Source: Parietaria judaica (taxonomy: Eukaryota > Streptophyta > Magnoliopsida > Rosales > Urticaceae). From it: 64,000 nt of DNA. Under the pieces are notes generated by a model that worked only from the letters and a program-made list of their open reading frames with translations, was not told where the DNA came from and searched no databases. Location: assembly GCA_954871525.1 (NCBI GenBank), contig OX940861.1:34361201-34425200 (forward strand), read 5' to 3'. Position numbers and translations under genes: made by a program. Shown piece after piece: positions 46,972 through 58,600 of this stretch (positions are counted from its first letter, which is position 1; every line of letters starts with the position of its first letter).

Positions 46972-47016
<45 letters not shown>
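46972..47016. repeat. (GA)n microsatellite
   Basis: A GA dinucleotide run of about 45 bp. Confidence 0.95.
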
Positions 47017-47023
<7 letters not shown>

Positions 47024-47742
47024 ATGCGACGCCGGAAAGTCGATCGACGATGTGAGTCAAGAGGAGACGCCGATCGTTGTTTTTGAGGGTGAGATGTATT
47101 TTCAATTATATTAAAGGAAAATTAAAGAAGGGTGCAATGCGATTGTTTTGAGGGTGCAGATCGTTGGTTTTGGTTTTGCATTTGAATTAGCATTGAATTA
47201 GTTTGGCAAAAATCCATCATTTTAGGGTGCAGTGCGTTTCATTTATTTATCTTATTATTTTAATATTTAATTGGTAAACAAGAATCAGGGTTATTATGGG
47301 AACAAAAACACAATAAATGGGCAAAAACTAGTTTAATCAAACTATGGGCAATTTTTAAAAGGTTTAAGTATAAATGTGCATTTTGTGGGTTTTCCTTTGA
47401 TAGTATCAATATACATTTTGAAACAAACATGTTACAAATACTATGCAATCTTGAGAGTTCAATTATGGACTTTTAGTGTAATATCATCAAATTACCTAAT
47501 TGGGCACTTGCTTAATGAATAATTAATCAAATTGCCCAATAATTCTAATACATATGTCCGGCATTACCCGATATGGAACACGAGATCGGGTCAACCCAAG
47601 TTCCGACAATTATCAAACAAAATGATGTGAGGAAGTCCGTTTTTCAAATTCAAGTACTTTCCTTAAATAGAACAAGTGAAAGACATATATCCTTCTAACT
47701 ACTCACCATTTCTTCTTAGCCATACTGAATTAAAGAAAGGGG

Positions 47743-47965
47743 ATAATATCAGCACAAGTACCAATAGTTTTTCAAATTGTAATAATAAATATTAATTATT
47801 TTGTTAGATAAAGTACTAATTCTCTGATATTATATATAAGACAAGTCCTCTTTACCGGGTTTCTATACTTGTTTTACATATAATATCAAACTATTAGTAT
47901 TTTGTTCGATAAAAGAGAGTGTTTTTTGTTATAGCTTGAAAAAGTATTGGTATTTGTGCCGCTAA
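47743..47965. mobile_element. Probable short MITE, about 220 bp
   Basis: The left end contains CAGCACAAGTACCAATAG with TTTTTCAA, and the right end its inverse (TTGAAAAAGTATTGGTATTT with GTGCCGCTAATAG). It recalls the GCGGCAAAAGTACC family of the MULE-MITEs. A target duplication is not clear. Confidence 0.5.
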
Positions 47966-50900
47966 TAGAAAAAGATGGAAGGAAAAAAAAAAGAAGAGAA
48001 GATTCTAAGGATTCAAAACGACTTTTTCTTCTCTTGTGTTTTGGCACCACAATGCTTTAATGTGGTCGGATATTATCCGTTGGGTTCAATAATTCCAAGG
48101 CCCGTTGATCCTTGTATATACGTTCAATTCAACAATATGAATAAATTTGTAATTAATGACGTAATGTGTAGTTACAACCTCAACAAGTAAATTATTGTTT
48201 TAAATATTTCTTTAAATAGTTATAATTAAAGATAATAATATGGTAGGACCTTATGAGTCCTACTCCTATCTGTATTAGTCCGAAATAGGGACCAATGGCT
48301 ATGCTTGATTACTAATTCTTAATTATATATTTTTATAATTAAGAATTAGGCATCATGATGCTCAAAGTCTCAAACTTTATGGACATTATTCTCATTAAAT
48401 TATATAAAAATGATTGAGACGGTGCGATTCTCCATGTTGTATCATCTTGCTTTAACATTTCAAAAGATTCATGCTAACTTGATTAATATAGGAGTTAGTG
48501 GATCTCAAGTAGTCTCAAGAAAAAGCATAATTTCTGGTGCAATAAAACATGATATTTTCGGAATCAAGAAGAAAAAAAAGAAGGTATTATTCTCTTAATT
48601 ATTTACTATCATTGAAGCAATAAGGTTCCTATGACTGCTTTAATCAAAACAATAAAATGGTCAATACGTGCATGCATAATACTGCATGCTCAAGAGTAGT
48701 ACTTCCGTTTATGTATGAAGCAATATTTTTATTTTTATCAAAATATATCGTCATTGAAACTCTTGTTTCTAGTAAAATTTATTTCTATGAGAAGTTTGAA
48801 GAATTCGTTTATTTATACAAGAAGTCAAGGAGTTGTCATGAAAGAATAACTATAACGATTAAGCATTTGAATTTTTCATCGCTGAAGTGAAAGATCATGA
48901 TCACTAAAAGAAATGGAGTTAATGAATTCACAAAATATATGAGATATATTGCGTTCTTGAAAAAGTTGAGCAATTATTATCTGTTCCAAAATGCAAACAT
49001 AGGAACGGAGATGCAATAACGTAAAAGCCTTCAACTAACTTGCCTAGCCGTTAGGGGCAAATGATTAATTAGTAGAAAGTTTAATATATTAACAATTCTA
49101 TAAAATTGAAGAGATTCAAAACTTTAATATATTCATTTTAAACCTTAAATAAAAATGAAAAAAAAAAAATTAAATTCCACCCACGTTGTATACATTTTTT
49201 TTTCTTCAAAATTTCACCCTCGTATATATTTAATTTGTCATCTCGAATTTAACTGCCCCCAAAATTTATAAGTAGCTCATTTAAATTCCTGTTTTTGTGA
49301 ATACTTTTTATTTTCTACAAAAGGTTACGTCTTTTAATGGAATTAAAGAGATTCTAAACTACAAGTGAAGTGACATATTTTTTCATTTCATGTTTTCTCA
49401 CTTATTCTTCCAAATTTACGGATTAATCAATAAGTTGTTTTCTTCAAAAATTTATTCCTAAATAAATAATGTTTGAATCTCAACACTATTTAAGTTTTAA
49501 GTTTAACCATGATTCCAAAAGTTAAGTTGGATGAGTAATCTTTCAAATATATATCTGGAATTCAAGTTTTGTTATTTAAGAAACTGCTTTTGGACTTAAT
49601 ATTTTTATTATTAGTACATGATTGCAATTTTGAACTTAATAATTTTGACTTTTGAAGTATATTTTGAACAAGTATTTTCAGATTAAAAAAAAAATATAGG
49701 AATAAAATTAAAGAACAATTTTTTTTTTAAATCGAAATGATTAATTATAAATTTACTCAAAATTAGCAAAGAAAGAACAACGAACTGAGATTTTCATCTT
49801 CAGTTTAATATTAAGAGAAAATCCGATTCTAAAATAGACTTAAAATAAGAGGAATTCAAGAAAGGAATGTGCAATGAACAAGGGAAAGTTAAAGATGCGC
49901 TATCTTTGTTTTTTCCTTTCTTCAATTTTAAAACTTGCTCAAATCGAATAATATTGAGAAAATATATTATGAAGTCTAAGCAAGTTGAACATAAATAAGA
50001 AATTCTTAAGTATAATATAAACAGTCCAAATATTGAATTCATAAAGGGGATGATTGAGAGTAGGCAGAGGAAATGTGGTGTGTTTACTCATTGGTGACAG
50101 GTAATGTCCAACCAACAATCATTACCCATTTAGAATCCTAGATCATAAAATCCAACAAATCTATTTTATTAGCTTTTATGTTCACCATTTTTCTTTATTA
50201 AAGTGTGGGAAAGCAGTATTATATGTGTACAATCCCAAACTTATTTGGTGTATTTATAGTTTTTAGCAAAAAAAATAAAAAAATATTTGGATCCAGCTGG
50301 AAGAAAGAACATTACTACACTAAAGTTAGGTCTTTCTTGTGGATTTGAATTTGATTATACTAAAGTAAAAGTAAGAAAGTCAATATGAAGTTTGATTATT
50401 TATCTCTTCAATTTGGATATCCCATTTGCTTAAAGTTAGAGGAAATTGAGCTAAAAAAATACACTTTCTTCCTATTTGTGCTTAATTAATAACTCTGTAT
50501 AAATTTAAGGGTGTCATATGGTGGACAAAAAGACAAAATCAAGCGCTGCTTCTAAAAATAATTTCCCTCATAAAATATCCTAACATTAATTACTCCCGAA
50601 TGGGTTATCAGTTATATGGTAAAAACTACTAAAATAAGAGACTATGAAGGACCTTCACTAATTGATCTTTATTTTTAGAGTATTTAGAAACAAAAATAAA
50701 AGGTGTGAATATATTAAGTGCTACAACTTCTAATGAGAAACGGCATTCAAAGGAGTAACATACTATCAATGGCAGTGATTTTCGGATTAAATTGAGGCAT
50801 TCTTATAAACTTATGAATCTACTTTTCGGCAAATTGAAACCATTTATTAGCTCCATCTGAACACACACACAAAAAAAAAAATTGCAAATAATTCAAACAA

Positions 50901-52113
50901 TATTGACAAGGGCACTTTTTTTTTTCTTTTTCGCAAAGAAAAAAAAAAAAAGCTGTCCACGTGAAATATAGATATAATTATAAGAATTTTTTTTTTGAAA
51001 AGGTTTCATACACGATTGAAACATCAAATTTCCAGCTCGAATTCTTTGTTGTGCAATGAATGTGTAAGATCAACGCTTTTGAGTCGTTCACATTTGTTTT
51101 TGTTATAAATCAAACTGCAAGGAAAATAGAAAGAAAACCATAACGAATAATTGGATTTAATGCTCTAAGACCAAATAGCAGACTAATTAGGCTATTTTAA
51201 TTAACTTTAAAGTGACAAATCCGTGGAGAAACACGAATTTTCTACCATTCTGTTAAACTTTAATTAGGCTATGTTAATTAACTTTAATTCTCTCGGATTA
51301 AAGCTTGGAGATTGACGAGCTCGAAAAATGGCCAATGATCCGATGAGGTGGAGATCAACCTATTCGCTTCGAGGGTATATTATGTCACTCTTAATTTGGT
51401 TTCCCTTGCTCCGTCATATAGATCTTTATATTCCGAGATTCTTCCATGTAAGTTTTCGCTAATCTGAAGATAAGAATTTTCTAAGTTTCCTTCACAAACA
51501 TCCCTAAGTCAAACGGCTCTATTCGACCCCGGTGCCTCAATTTCCACAAGAGCCTTCAATCTGTTCAAAAAATGTTACGTCGAACTGGATGCTTTGGAAC
51601 AGGTTGGGCTAAGAATACGGATTCGGTTTACCGACTTTTAACAGTTCTCAATAATTCACGTCCGAATTCTTGTACTTGATAATTTACTTGGAATTTAAAT
51701 TACCTAAAAGACCGACACCGTACTCGTAGGTGAATTATAAACACTCGGTCACAAAATCAGCAAAAGCAGAAGAGAAACTAATAAGTAATACTATTATGTA
51801 CGACGTTACACGATTTACATGTGAAGCTGATATGGGCCGGACCGAGCCTGACATAATAAACCCTAACACACAAGCATGATTAAATGGCTTAGTAACTAAA
51901 TGAAATGACGAATTAACCTAATTAACATATTTATAGTATTTAGATGTTAGGCATATAAGAAAATGCTGTAGCGAAATTAACTCACAGAAAAATAACTACA
52001 TACAATTCTCATTACTCCAAATTATATTGATAAAAATTTTAAGATTTAATATTGATTACATTTTTAATCCTTAATCACTGACCTTCTTGAGCTTGAAAAA
52101 ACAACTTTGGTAC
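47966..52113. other. Long AT-rich intergenic region
   Basis: No gene, RNA or element ends are supported. A perfect 15-bp inverted repeat lies at 48312-48349 (CTAATTCTTAATTAT and its complement). Open frames such as 48410 and 48657 are short, AT-driven and without domains. The segment next to 52113 should contain the 3' UTR of the first NPF gene. Confidence 0.55.
48312..48349. repeat. Perfect 15-bp inverted repeat
   Basis: CTAATTCTTAATTAT is followed, after a short AT spacer, by its exact complement. Confidence 0.85.
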
Positions 52114-54307
52114 TCACACCACAGCTTTCCTGTAAATGTAGGATCTGCTGAAATACACGAACAATGCCAAAGCCAGAGCGCTGAATCCAGCGAGCAACAG
52201 ATAGTAGTAATCAAGATGAGCCCGGTTCAGATTGTTCGAGAACCAGCTGTCCCTCCCGGCCCCGCCAGTAATTTCTTCAATAACCGAGATCAGAAAGCTA
52301 CTCAAAAAACTCCCAACACCGAAAATACTAAGGTAAAGGGCGAGACCGACACTTCTCAACTCCGAAGGGACTTGATCGTAAAAAAACTCTTGAAGACCGA
52401 CCATGGTGAACACATCGGCAATCCCCGATAAGAAGTACTGAGGAGCCAACCACCATACACTCATTGGCACCGTCGCGCCTGGATTGTCAATGAGGTCAAA
52501 CTCTTTGGCCGTTCTCAGCCGTTTGCTCTCCACCAGGGCAGCGATCGCAATGGAGAGAGTGGATATGAACATCCCGGTTCCAATCCTCTGCAGCATAGTC
52601 ACGCCGGCTGGTTGACGAGAAACCATCCTCGCGATCGGAACAAAGAGACGGTCGTATATCGGAAGGAAAAGGATGATGGCCAATGAGACAACGGATTGGA
52701 GCGAAGCCGGTGGAATTTCAAAACCCGGCGTAATCATTCTCTCCATCGTGGCGCCTTGCTTTGTGAAAAACGTTGGAAGTTGCGCGTAGACGATGCCGAA
52801 GACCAAGCACGTTGCCCAGATTGGAAAGAGCCGTAGCACGGATTTCGCCTCTTCGACTTCCGCGGCACTACAGACTTTGTAATCGAAGCTCACGTCATTT
52901 GGCGCCAGCAAGGCTTTGTTGAGGAACCTGGTGGACTAGAAGCTAGAGATTACGGAGGAAAAACACGATAATAAGAAAACACAAATTCCTTACTTGTATT
53001 GTCCACTGCTTTTGAGGGTCAGAACACCCTCAGATTCCTCTTGAATGGCTCGGTTTTGAAACGCCGCCTTAAATACCCTGCCAAGGCGCGAAAACGAGCC
53101 TTCCTCATCCCGCCTAATGCTATACCGATACGTTCTGGTTCCAAGCAAGAAGATGACCAAACCAACAGCCATCACAATGCAAGGGATTCCAAACCCGAGA
53201 ACCCAATTGACATTGTCTTGCACGTAGCTCATGACCAGGACAGTTACCAAGGCACCCGAGCACAGACCAAAGTACCACCAATTGAAGAACGAGCTTCTGG
53301 CCTTAAACTCCTTCGGATCTTGACCGTCGAACTGATCGGCCCCAAAAGCCTGAACGCAGGGCTTGTGTCCGCTCTGTGCAATGGCTACTAAGTATAGCGA
53401 TGAGAAGAACAGTATCACTTGGAGCTCCGAACCAGAGGAGAATAAGGCAGATATAGACAGTAATCCCAGTCCCTGCACATTTGTTGGAGTTAAGCAAGCA
53501 TGAGATAAGCATTTTCATACTTCCTTCACACTCGTTAATTATCGATCGAAACAAGATGAAAAAAACACGAAATTTTTCGTAAGGAATCATGATAAAAAAC
53601 TCCTTTTACAGAATTCATCCTTTTCTTACACCCGATTTACCAGAAACACGATCTTCGCAGAACCCATAGCAGTAAATTACAATGCTATAGCAGTCTGATA
53701 CTATGTAATGAAGGTCTGATCACCATTTTTCTACAATTACAAATTTGATTCCATCAGATTCATAATGTTGGGGGATTCAAGTACCAGAATGTAGAGCAGT
53801 GAAGCGATGACGATTGTGCGGTACCGCCCGAGAAACGTGTCGGCCACGAAGGCTCCAGCGAGCGGCAGCAGCGACGCGGCGCCGGCCCAGGCATTGACGT
53901 TGGCCGCCGCAGCCGCCGTGGACTGGCCGAGCGGCCCCGTCAGGTAGCTTATGAGGTTCGCCTCGATGCCATAGTACGCGAACCTCTCCGCAACTTCCAC
54001 GCCTTGTACGGACAACACAAACACCGCGATCAAATAATCGGAGAAGCTCAGTCAACAATACACCAAATTCGCAACGATTGAAGAAATGTTGATCGGAGAG
54101 TGATGCTCGATCCAATTTCCGAAACTATTACACCAAAATGATCGCGAATATAGTTGAAGTGAAGAAAGTAATCGGAGATTCACCTATGATGAAACCGGCG
54201 GATCTCCATCCGCCGGAGGTGGAGCGGAGAACGGGGTGGCCTTGGTGGTCGACGACGCCGGCGACGAAGGGGTTGAGCAGAGGGGCTTCGTGGTCATTGA
54301 GCGCCAT
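52114..54307 (-). CDS. NRT1/PTR FAMILY (NPF) transporter, copy 1
   Basis: Four minus-strand exons: 54307-54184, 54002-53785, 53472-52994 and 52927-52114, with GT-AG introns of 181, 312 and 66 bp. Junction phases (1, 0, 2) agree, giving 544 aa. Start [12 protein letters not shown] has the usual short cytosolic N-terminus. The first transmembrane segment carries the ExxER motif (E44-V-A-E47-R48, then [14 protein letters not shown]), which couples proton binding in this family. Further family signatures are [43 protein letters not shown] and [16 protein letters not shown]. The family has 12 transmembrane segments and carries nitrate, peptides or other small solutes with protons. Sequence style suggests the NPF5 group; the substrate is not predictable. 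At 544 aa it is slightly short because the loop before [12 protein letters not shown] is reduced. A Ty3/gypsy element lies about 330 bp upstream. Confidence 0.93.
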
Positions 54308-54463
54308 TGGAGTCAATTCGGTCACTCTTCGAGTCAATAATTGAAGAAGGAGACTCAGACAAGACAAGACAAGACCAGTTTTTTTTTTTTTTTTTTGCTA
54401 TTTCTAGTCCATAGCTTTTATGTCTCTCGATATTTGTATGCATTTTCTGAGTTCGAAGGTTTA

Positions 54464-54638
54464 TTGTTTTTTTTATGGGTGACAATGTTGGCCAAGCCTA
54501 CGTGTACTCGTATTACAGGATATATTATTACAAGAAGAACAAATGACACTATAATGTCGCATGCTCTGTCGCTCAAATTTTCAAATATATGTAATTTTTG
54601 CGTCTCAAGAGATCGAATCAAGAACTTCAAGAAGAGTC
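54464..54638 (-). repeat. SINE, 3' part, interrupted by the gypsy element
   Basis: On the minus strand this continues the SINE head at 60690-60730: a B-box-like GATTCGATCTC just inside the gypsy junction, then GAGTACACGTAGGCTTGGCC and AACATTGTCACCC, then an A run (plus 54467-54474). The tail matches the SINEs at 41630-41820 and 1-145. Confidence 0.75.
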
Positions 54639-55165
54639 TGACACGGGTTCCCGCTTCGGGATTACGCACCAACGCCGAAAGATTGTCACCAACGCAGCAT
54701 CAACGAGTGGCTAAGAGACAACGGAACGGGTCTGTTTTTACGTTTTCTTTTAGTTTTTTCGTGTGGAATAAATTGTGTGTCGTTTCAGCTTTTGGTCGTT
54801 TAGACCAAGCTCCTGTCGTTTGGCTTAAAGTTGTCGTTTTTGGCTTTGGTGTCGTTTAGACCCAGCCCCTAGAGTCTGTCGTTTTGTGGCAGAATCTTGT
54901 AGTTTGGAGGGGGTATTAATACCTCAGTTTAATCGAATGAGAGGGGCCTGAATTTACAAACTTAATCCTTCATTAGGGTTAGGGTTTGTCAGGTGTATTA
55001 TCAAACCTTCTTCTCGCCTTTTTTCTTCTTCTTCGTGTGGGCTGGGTTGAACTTGCAGGTCCACAATGGCATGCAGAGGGAGGAATCGACGAGGGAGAGC
55101 TGCAGGTCAGTTCACGTAGGGAACCTCACCGCCGGTAACTCGTGCAAACGCACGGGCGCATACCA
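54639..55165 (+). repeat. 5' LTR of the gypsy element
   Basis: 527 bp. It includes a telomere-like AGGGTTAGGGTTTG (about 54975) and a TATTAATACC stretch near 54914 that may serve as TATA box. Confidence 0.93.
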
Positions 55166-55168
55166 GTT

Positions 55169-55181
55169 TGGTATCAGAGCC
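55169..55181 (+). promoter_or_regulatory. Primer binding site, initiator-Met tRNA type
   Basis: TGGTATCAGAGCC, three bases after the 5' LTR. Confidence 0.92.
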
Positions 55182-55206
55182 GCCGATCTCGGCGTTTCCG
55201 ACGACC

Positions 55207-55611
55207 ATGGCGACGCCGCCTGAGACAGGAGAGAAAAGCTCAGGCGAGGACGAGGAGAGGGTGGTCGCGTTCGTCACCACCGCTTTGCAGAACCAAGAGG
55301 AGCGCCTCAACTCACGATTGGACAGGCTTGAAGGGATCGTACCCGAAATTATTGCGGCCTCCGAAGCTCGACAAGCAGCCTTGATGGCGCAAATGCTCCG
55401 CGATATGGAGATGAGGATGACGGCTCGAGCTCGCGCACCGAGTGACTCACTGCCCAAAACCGAGGTCGGCGAAACAGGAGCGGGAAGCTCCCTTCCAGCA
55501 CCTCCTCCAGTTTTATCCGGTGAGTCAGCTCCCTTCAAACCAAATGATACCCGAACTGAAGAACTACGTGTGACGGGAGATGTAAGGGTTGACAAATTCT
55601 CGCCGGAATGA
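55207..55611 (+). CDS. Gag N-terminal fragment of the gypsy element (frameshifted)
   Basis: From MATPPETGEKSSGEDEE this frame gives 134 aa, including a probable coiled coil (FVTTALQNQEERLNSRLD to MLRDMEMRMTARA). It is the usual N-terminal extension of plant gypsy Gag. The frame stops at 55611, and Gag continues in another frame from about 55589. A one-base change in this copy or a programmed shift would explain it; I favour mutation. An in-frame Met lies 13 codons earlier (55168) but overlaps the primer site. Confidence 0.75.
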   Translation: MATPPETGEKSSGEDEERVVAFVTTALQNQEERLNSRLDRLEGIVPEIIAASEARQAALMAQMLRDMEMRMTARARAPSDSLPKTEVGETGAGSSLPAPPPVLSGESAPFKPNDTRTEELRVTGDVRVDKFSPE

Positions 55612-58600
55612 GGATGTTCGGTTTGTTGAGGAACGAATGTTGAGGAACCAAGGGCAGATCGACGGAGCACGACGCGTGGAAGAAGAGCGACGCTTGGCCA
55701 GCAACCGAGTGGCTCCGAAAAGGAGAGCTTATAGCGAGGAGGGGCCGTGGGGGAACGGAACGAGGAAAACAGCAAGCGAAGGGTATTTCGGGGTCGATAC
55801 GGGAGGAGCTTGGCCGGTGAGACCCATTGGGAGGAGAGACGTATCGGATCGGGAGGATGACTACAATCGGGGACGGCCGCCTCAAGAGTTTTCGCGTGGG
55901 GAGTTAATCACTTTCGACGGGGAACCCGGTACCGACCCGTCAAAGTGGTTAAAGAAATGCGAGGACCATTTTGACGATCAACGCATCTATGACGATGACT
56001 CAAAGGTTCGACAAGCTCGGGGAGCCTTGATCGAGACGGCTCGGGAATGGTACGACAATGTCCGGCATCTCGTGGAGGACCGTCTCTCTTGGAGGGAGTT
56101 CAAGGAACACATCATAGATCGTTTCGGACTTCCGGAGCTTTCCAACCCTCTCGGCGAACTCACTCATCTCTGGTGTACCGGCTCGGTCGACATCTATTGT
56201 AAGAGTTTCGAACAACTTTGCAACAAAAGCCATAAATTACCGAGTCATATTCAAATTTGGCAATTTTGTGCCGGTCTCTCTAACGAATTGCGTCGTGTCG
56301 TTGAATATCACAAACCCGAGACCGTGTTCTCGGCGATGAAGCTCGCCCGCAACAACGAATACCAAGTGCCACCGGATAGGGGACCACGCTCGTTCGGGGG
56401 GTATACCGCACCAATACCCCTCCGGGATTCAAGCCGGGCCGAATCTCACTACCCCCGGGCACCGCGAGATAACCAAGTGAACCAACCGGGTCCACAAACC
56501 ACCCCGCGAACCAATGACGTCAAGGCAGCCCCGGCTAAGAAGGTGTGGAAACGGTTGACGGGACCGGAGATGATTGAACGTCGCAAGCAAAATCTTTGTT
56601 TCAATTGTGACGATTTGTTCACCGTCGGGCATGTGTGCAAACCGGTGTTATTTTACATTCGGCCATTGGAAGCTAGCGATGCCACTGAGTTTGAGGAGGA
56701 TTTCACCGAGGAAGAGTTTGCCTCGGCCTCGATCTCGGAATGTGCACTCATCGGCAAGGTAACGGTCAAGACCTTCCAAGTTCGCAACACGATTATGGGG
56801 AAACAAGGTTGGACGCTCCTCGACACGGGAAGCACCCACAACTTTATCAAGAAAAGTTTTGTGGAAGAATCGGGTTTGCCGATGCTGTGGAAACCGGGTC
56901 TTTCCGTTGAGCTTCCAAACGGCGGGCGACTCCTCATCGAAGGGTATTGCAAGGGGGTTCCAATGTCAATACAAGGCCATGAGTTCCGGGTAAATTGCTT
57001 CGTCATTTCCCTTGAAGGATTTGATATTATTTTAGGAATGACGTGGCACAATGCTCTTGGCCGTGTGTTGTGGGACGGCGGGGCTCTTACGGTATCATTT
57101 ACGGAGGGAGGCAAGGAGGTAGTGTGGATTAGTGAGGCCGCTTCGAAAGACGATGCACCACGTCTTAACCAAATCGGCGACGGAGAGGCGGGTTTGGAAG
57201 CATGGTTTGACGATGCCGAAGAAATTTTCATGACGGGCACACCGGAAAGGAACACGGACATAGAGTCGGCTAAGATCCGCAAGAACGAGAAGATCGCCCT
57301 TTGGATGCTCGAAAATGGAGGTTACGAAACCGTACTCGGTCGCCTTCTCACCGAGTTTGAGGACGTGTTCGCTGCCCCGAACGGCCTTCCACCCCCCCGG
57401 CGATGTGACCACCACATCCGTTTACTCACCGGGACCGATCCTGTAGCCGTACGGCCGTACCGCTACCCCCACATCCAAAAAGACGAGATTGAGCGCCAAT
57501 GCGAAGAGATGTTACGCTCGGGGATTATCCGGCGTAGCACTTGGCCCTTTTCATCCCCGGTTCTCCTCGTCAAGAAGAGCGATGGAACTTGGCGGTTTTG
57601 TATCGACTTTCGCGAACTCAACAAAGTCACGGTCAAGGATAAGTTCCCTATTCCGGTCGTCGACGAGCTTCTTGACGAACTTCACGGCGCGAAGTATTTC
57701 ACTAAGTTGGATTTGACCGCGGGCTATCACCAAGTTCGCATGCATGAGTCGGACATCGAGAAGATGGCTTTCCGAACCCATCACGGGCACTTTGAGTTCC
57801 TTGTCATGCCTTTCGGGCTCTCTAATGCCCCGTCGACCTTCCAAGGGCTTATGAACGAGGTATTCAATGATATGCTCCGGAAGTGTGTTCTCGTGTTTTT
57901 CGACGATATCCTCATCTATAGCCAAACGTGGGATAAGCATCTCTCTCATGTCCGGGCGGTCTTTGACAAGTGCCGGGAACATAAGCTTTTTCTCAAACGT
58001 TCCAAATGCTTTTTTGGCAAAACGGAGGTAGGCTACCTCGGGCATGTGATCTCCGGTGACGGCGTTCGGGTGGACGATAGTAAGGTTCGTACCGTGACAG
58101 ATTGGCCACAACCGAGCACTCCACGGGGATTTCGGGGGTTCCTTGGGCTCTCCGGGTATTATCAAAAATTTATCCGCAACTACGGCGTCATCGCCGCACC
58201 GCTTACGGGACTCTTGCGTCGCTCGGGCTTCAAATGGGACGACGCGGCTACCAAGGCTTTTGAGGAGTTGAAAGTAGCGCTCTCCGAATCTCCGGTTCTC
58301 ACGTTACCGGATTTCGACAAAACTTTCATCGTGGAGTGTGACGCCTCCGGTACGGGTATTGGGGCCGTCCTCCAACAACACGGACACCCCATTGCTTTCT
58401 TTAGCCGGAAACTTGCCGACCGCCACACAAAGCTCGCCGCGTACGAACGCGAACTCATTGGGCTCGCTAAGGCCATTATCCATTGGCGACCTTATTTGTG
58501 GGGACGACGGTTCGTCATCAAGACCGACCATTCAAGCCTTAAGTTCCTTCTCGAACAACGGCTCACGACGTCACCTCAAATCCATTGGATTAGTAAGCTT

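Noticed and set aside
48312..48349. Inverted repeat as a terminator or microRNA precursor
   Set aside because: It is a 15-bp AT-only stem with no neighbouring gene to terminate, too short for a typical plant microRNA precursor.
51300..51660. Gene-like composition upstream of the first NPF 3' end
   Set aside because: The frames are short and broken on both strands, with no motif of a known family.
54341..54859. 172-codon plus-strand frame upstream of NPF copy 1
   Set aside because: It runs from a poly-T stretch through antisense SINE into the gypsy LTR; the same LTR part recurs at 60162.
55107..55775. 222-codon minus-strand frame in the gypsy element
   Set aside because: It is antisense to the gag N-terminus and primer region, as are the other minus-strand frames between 56000 and 60200.
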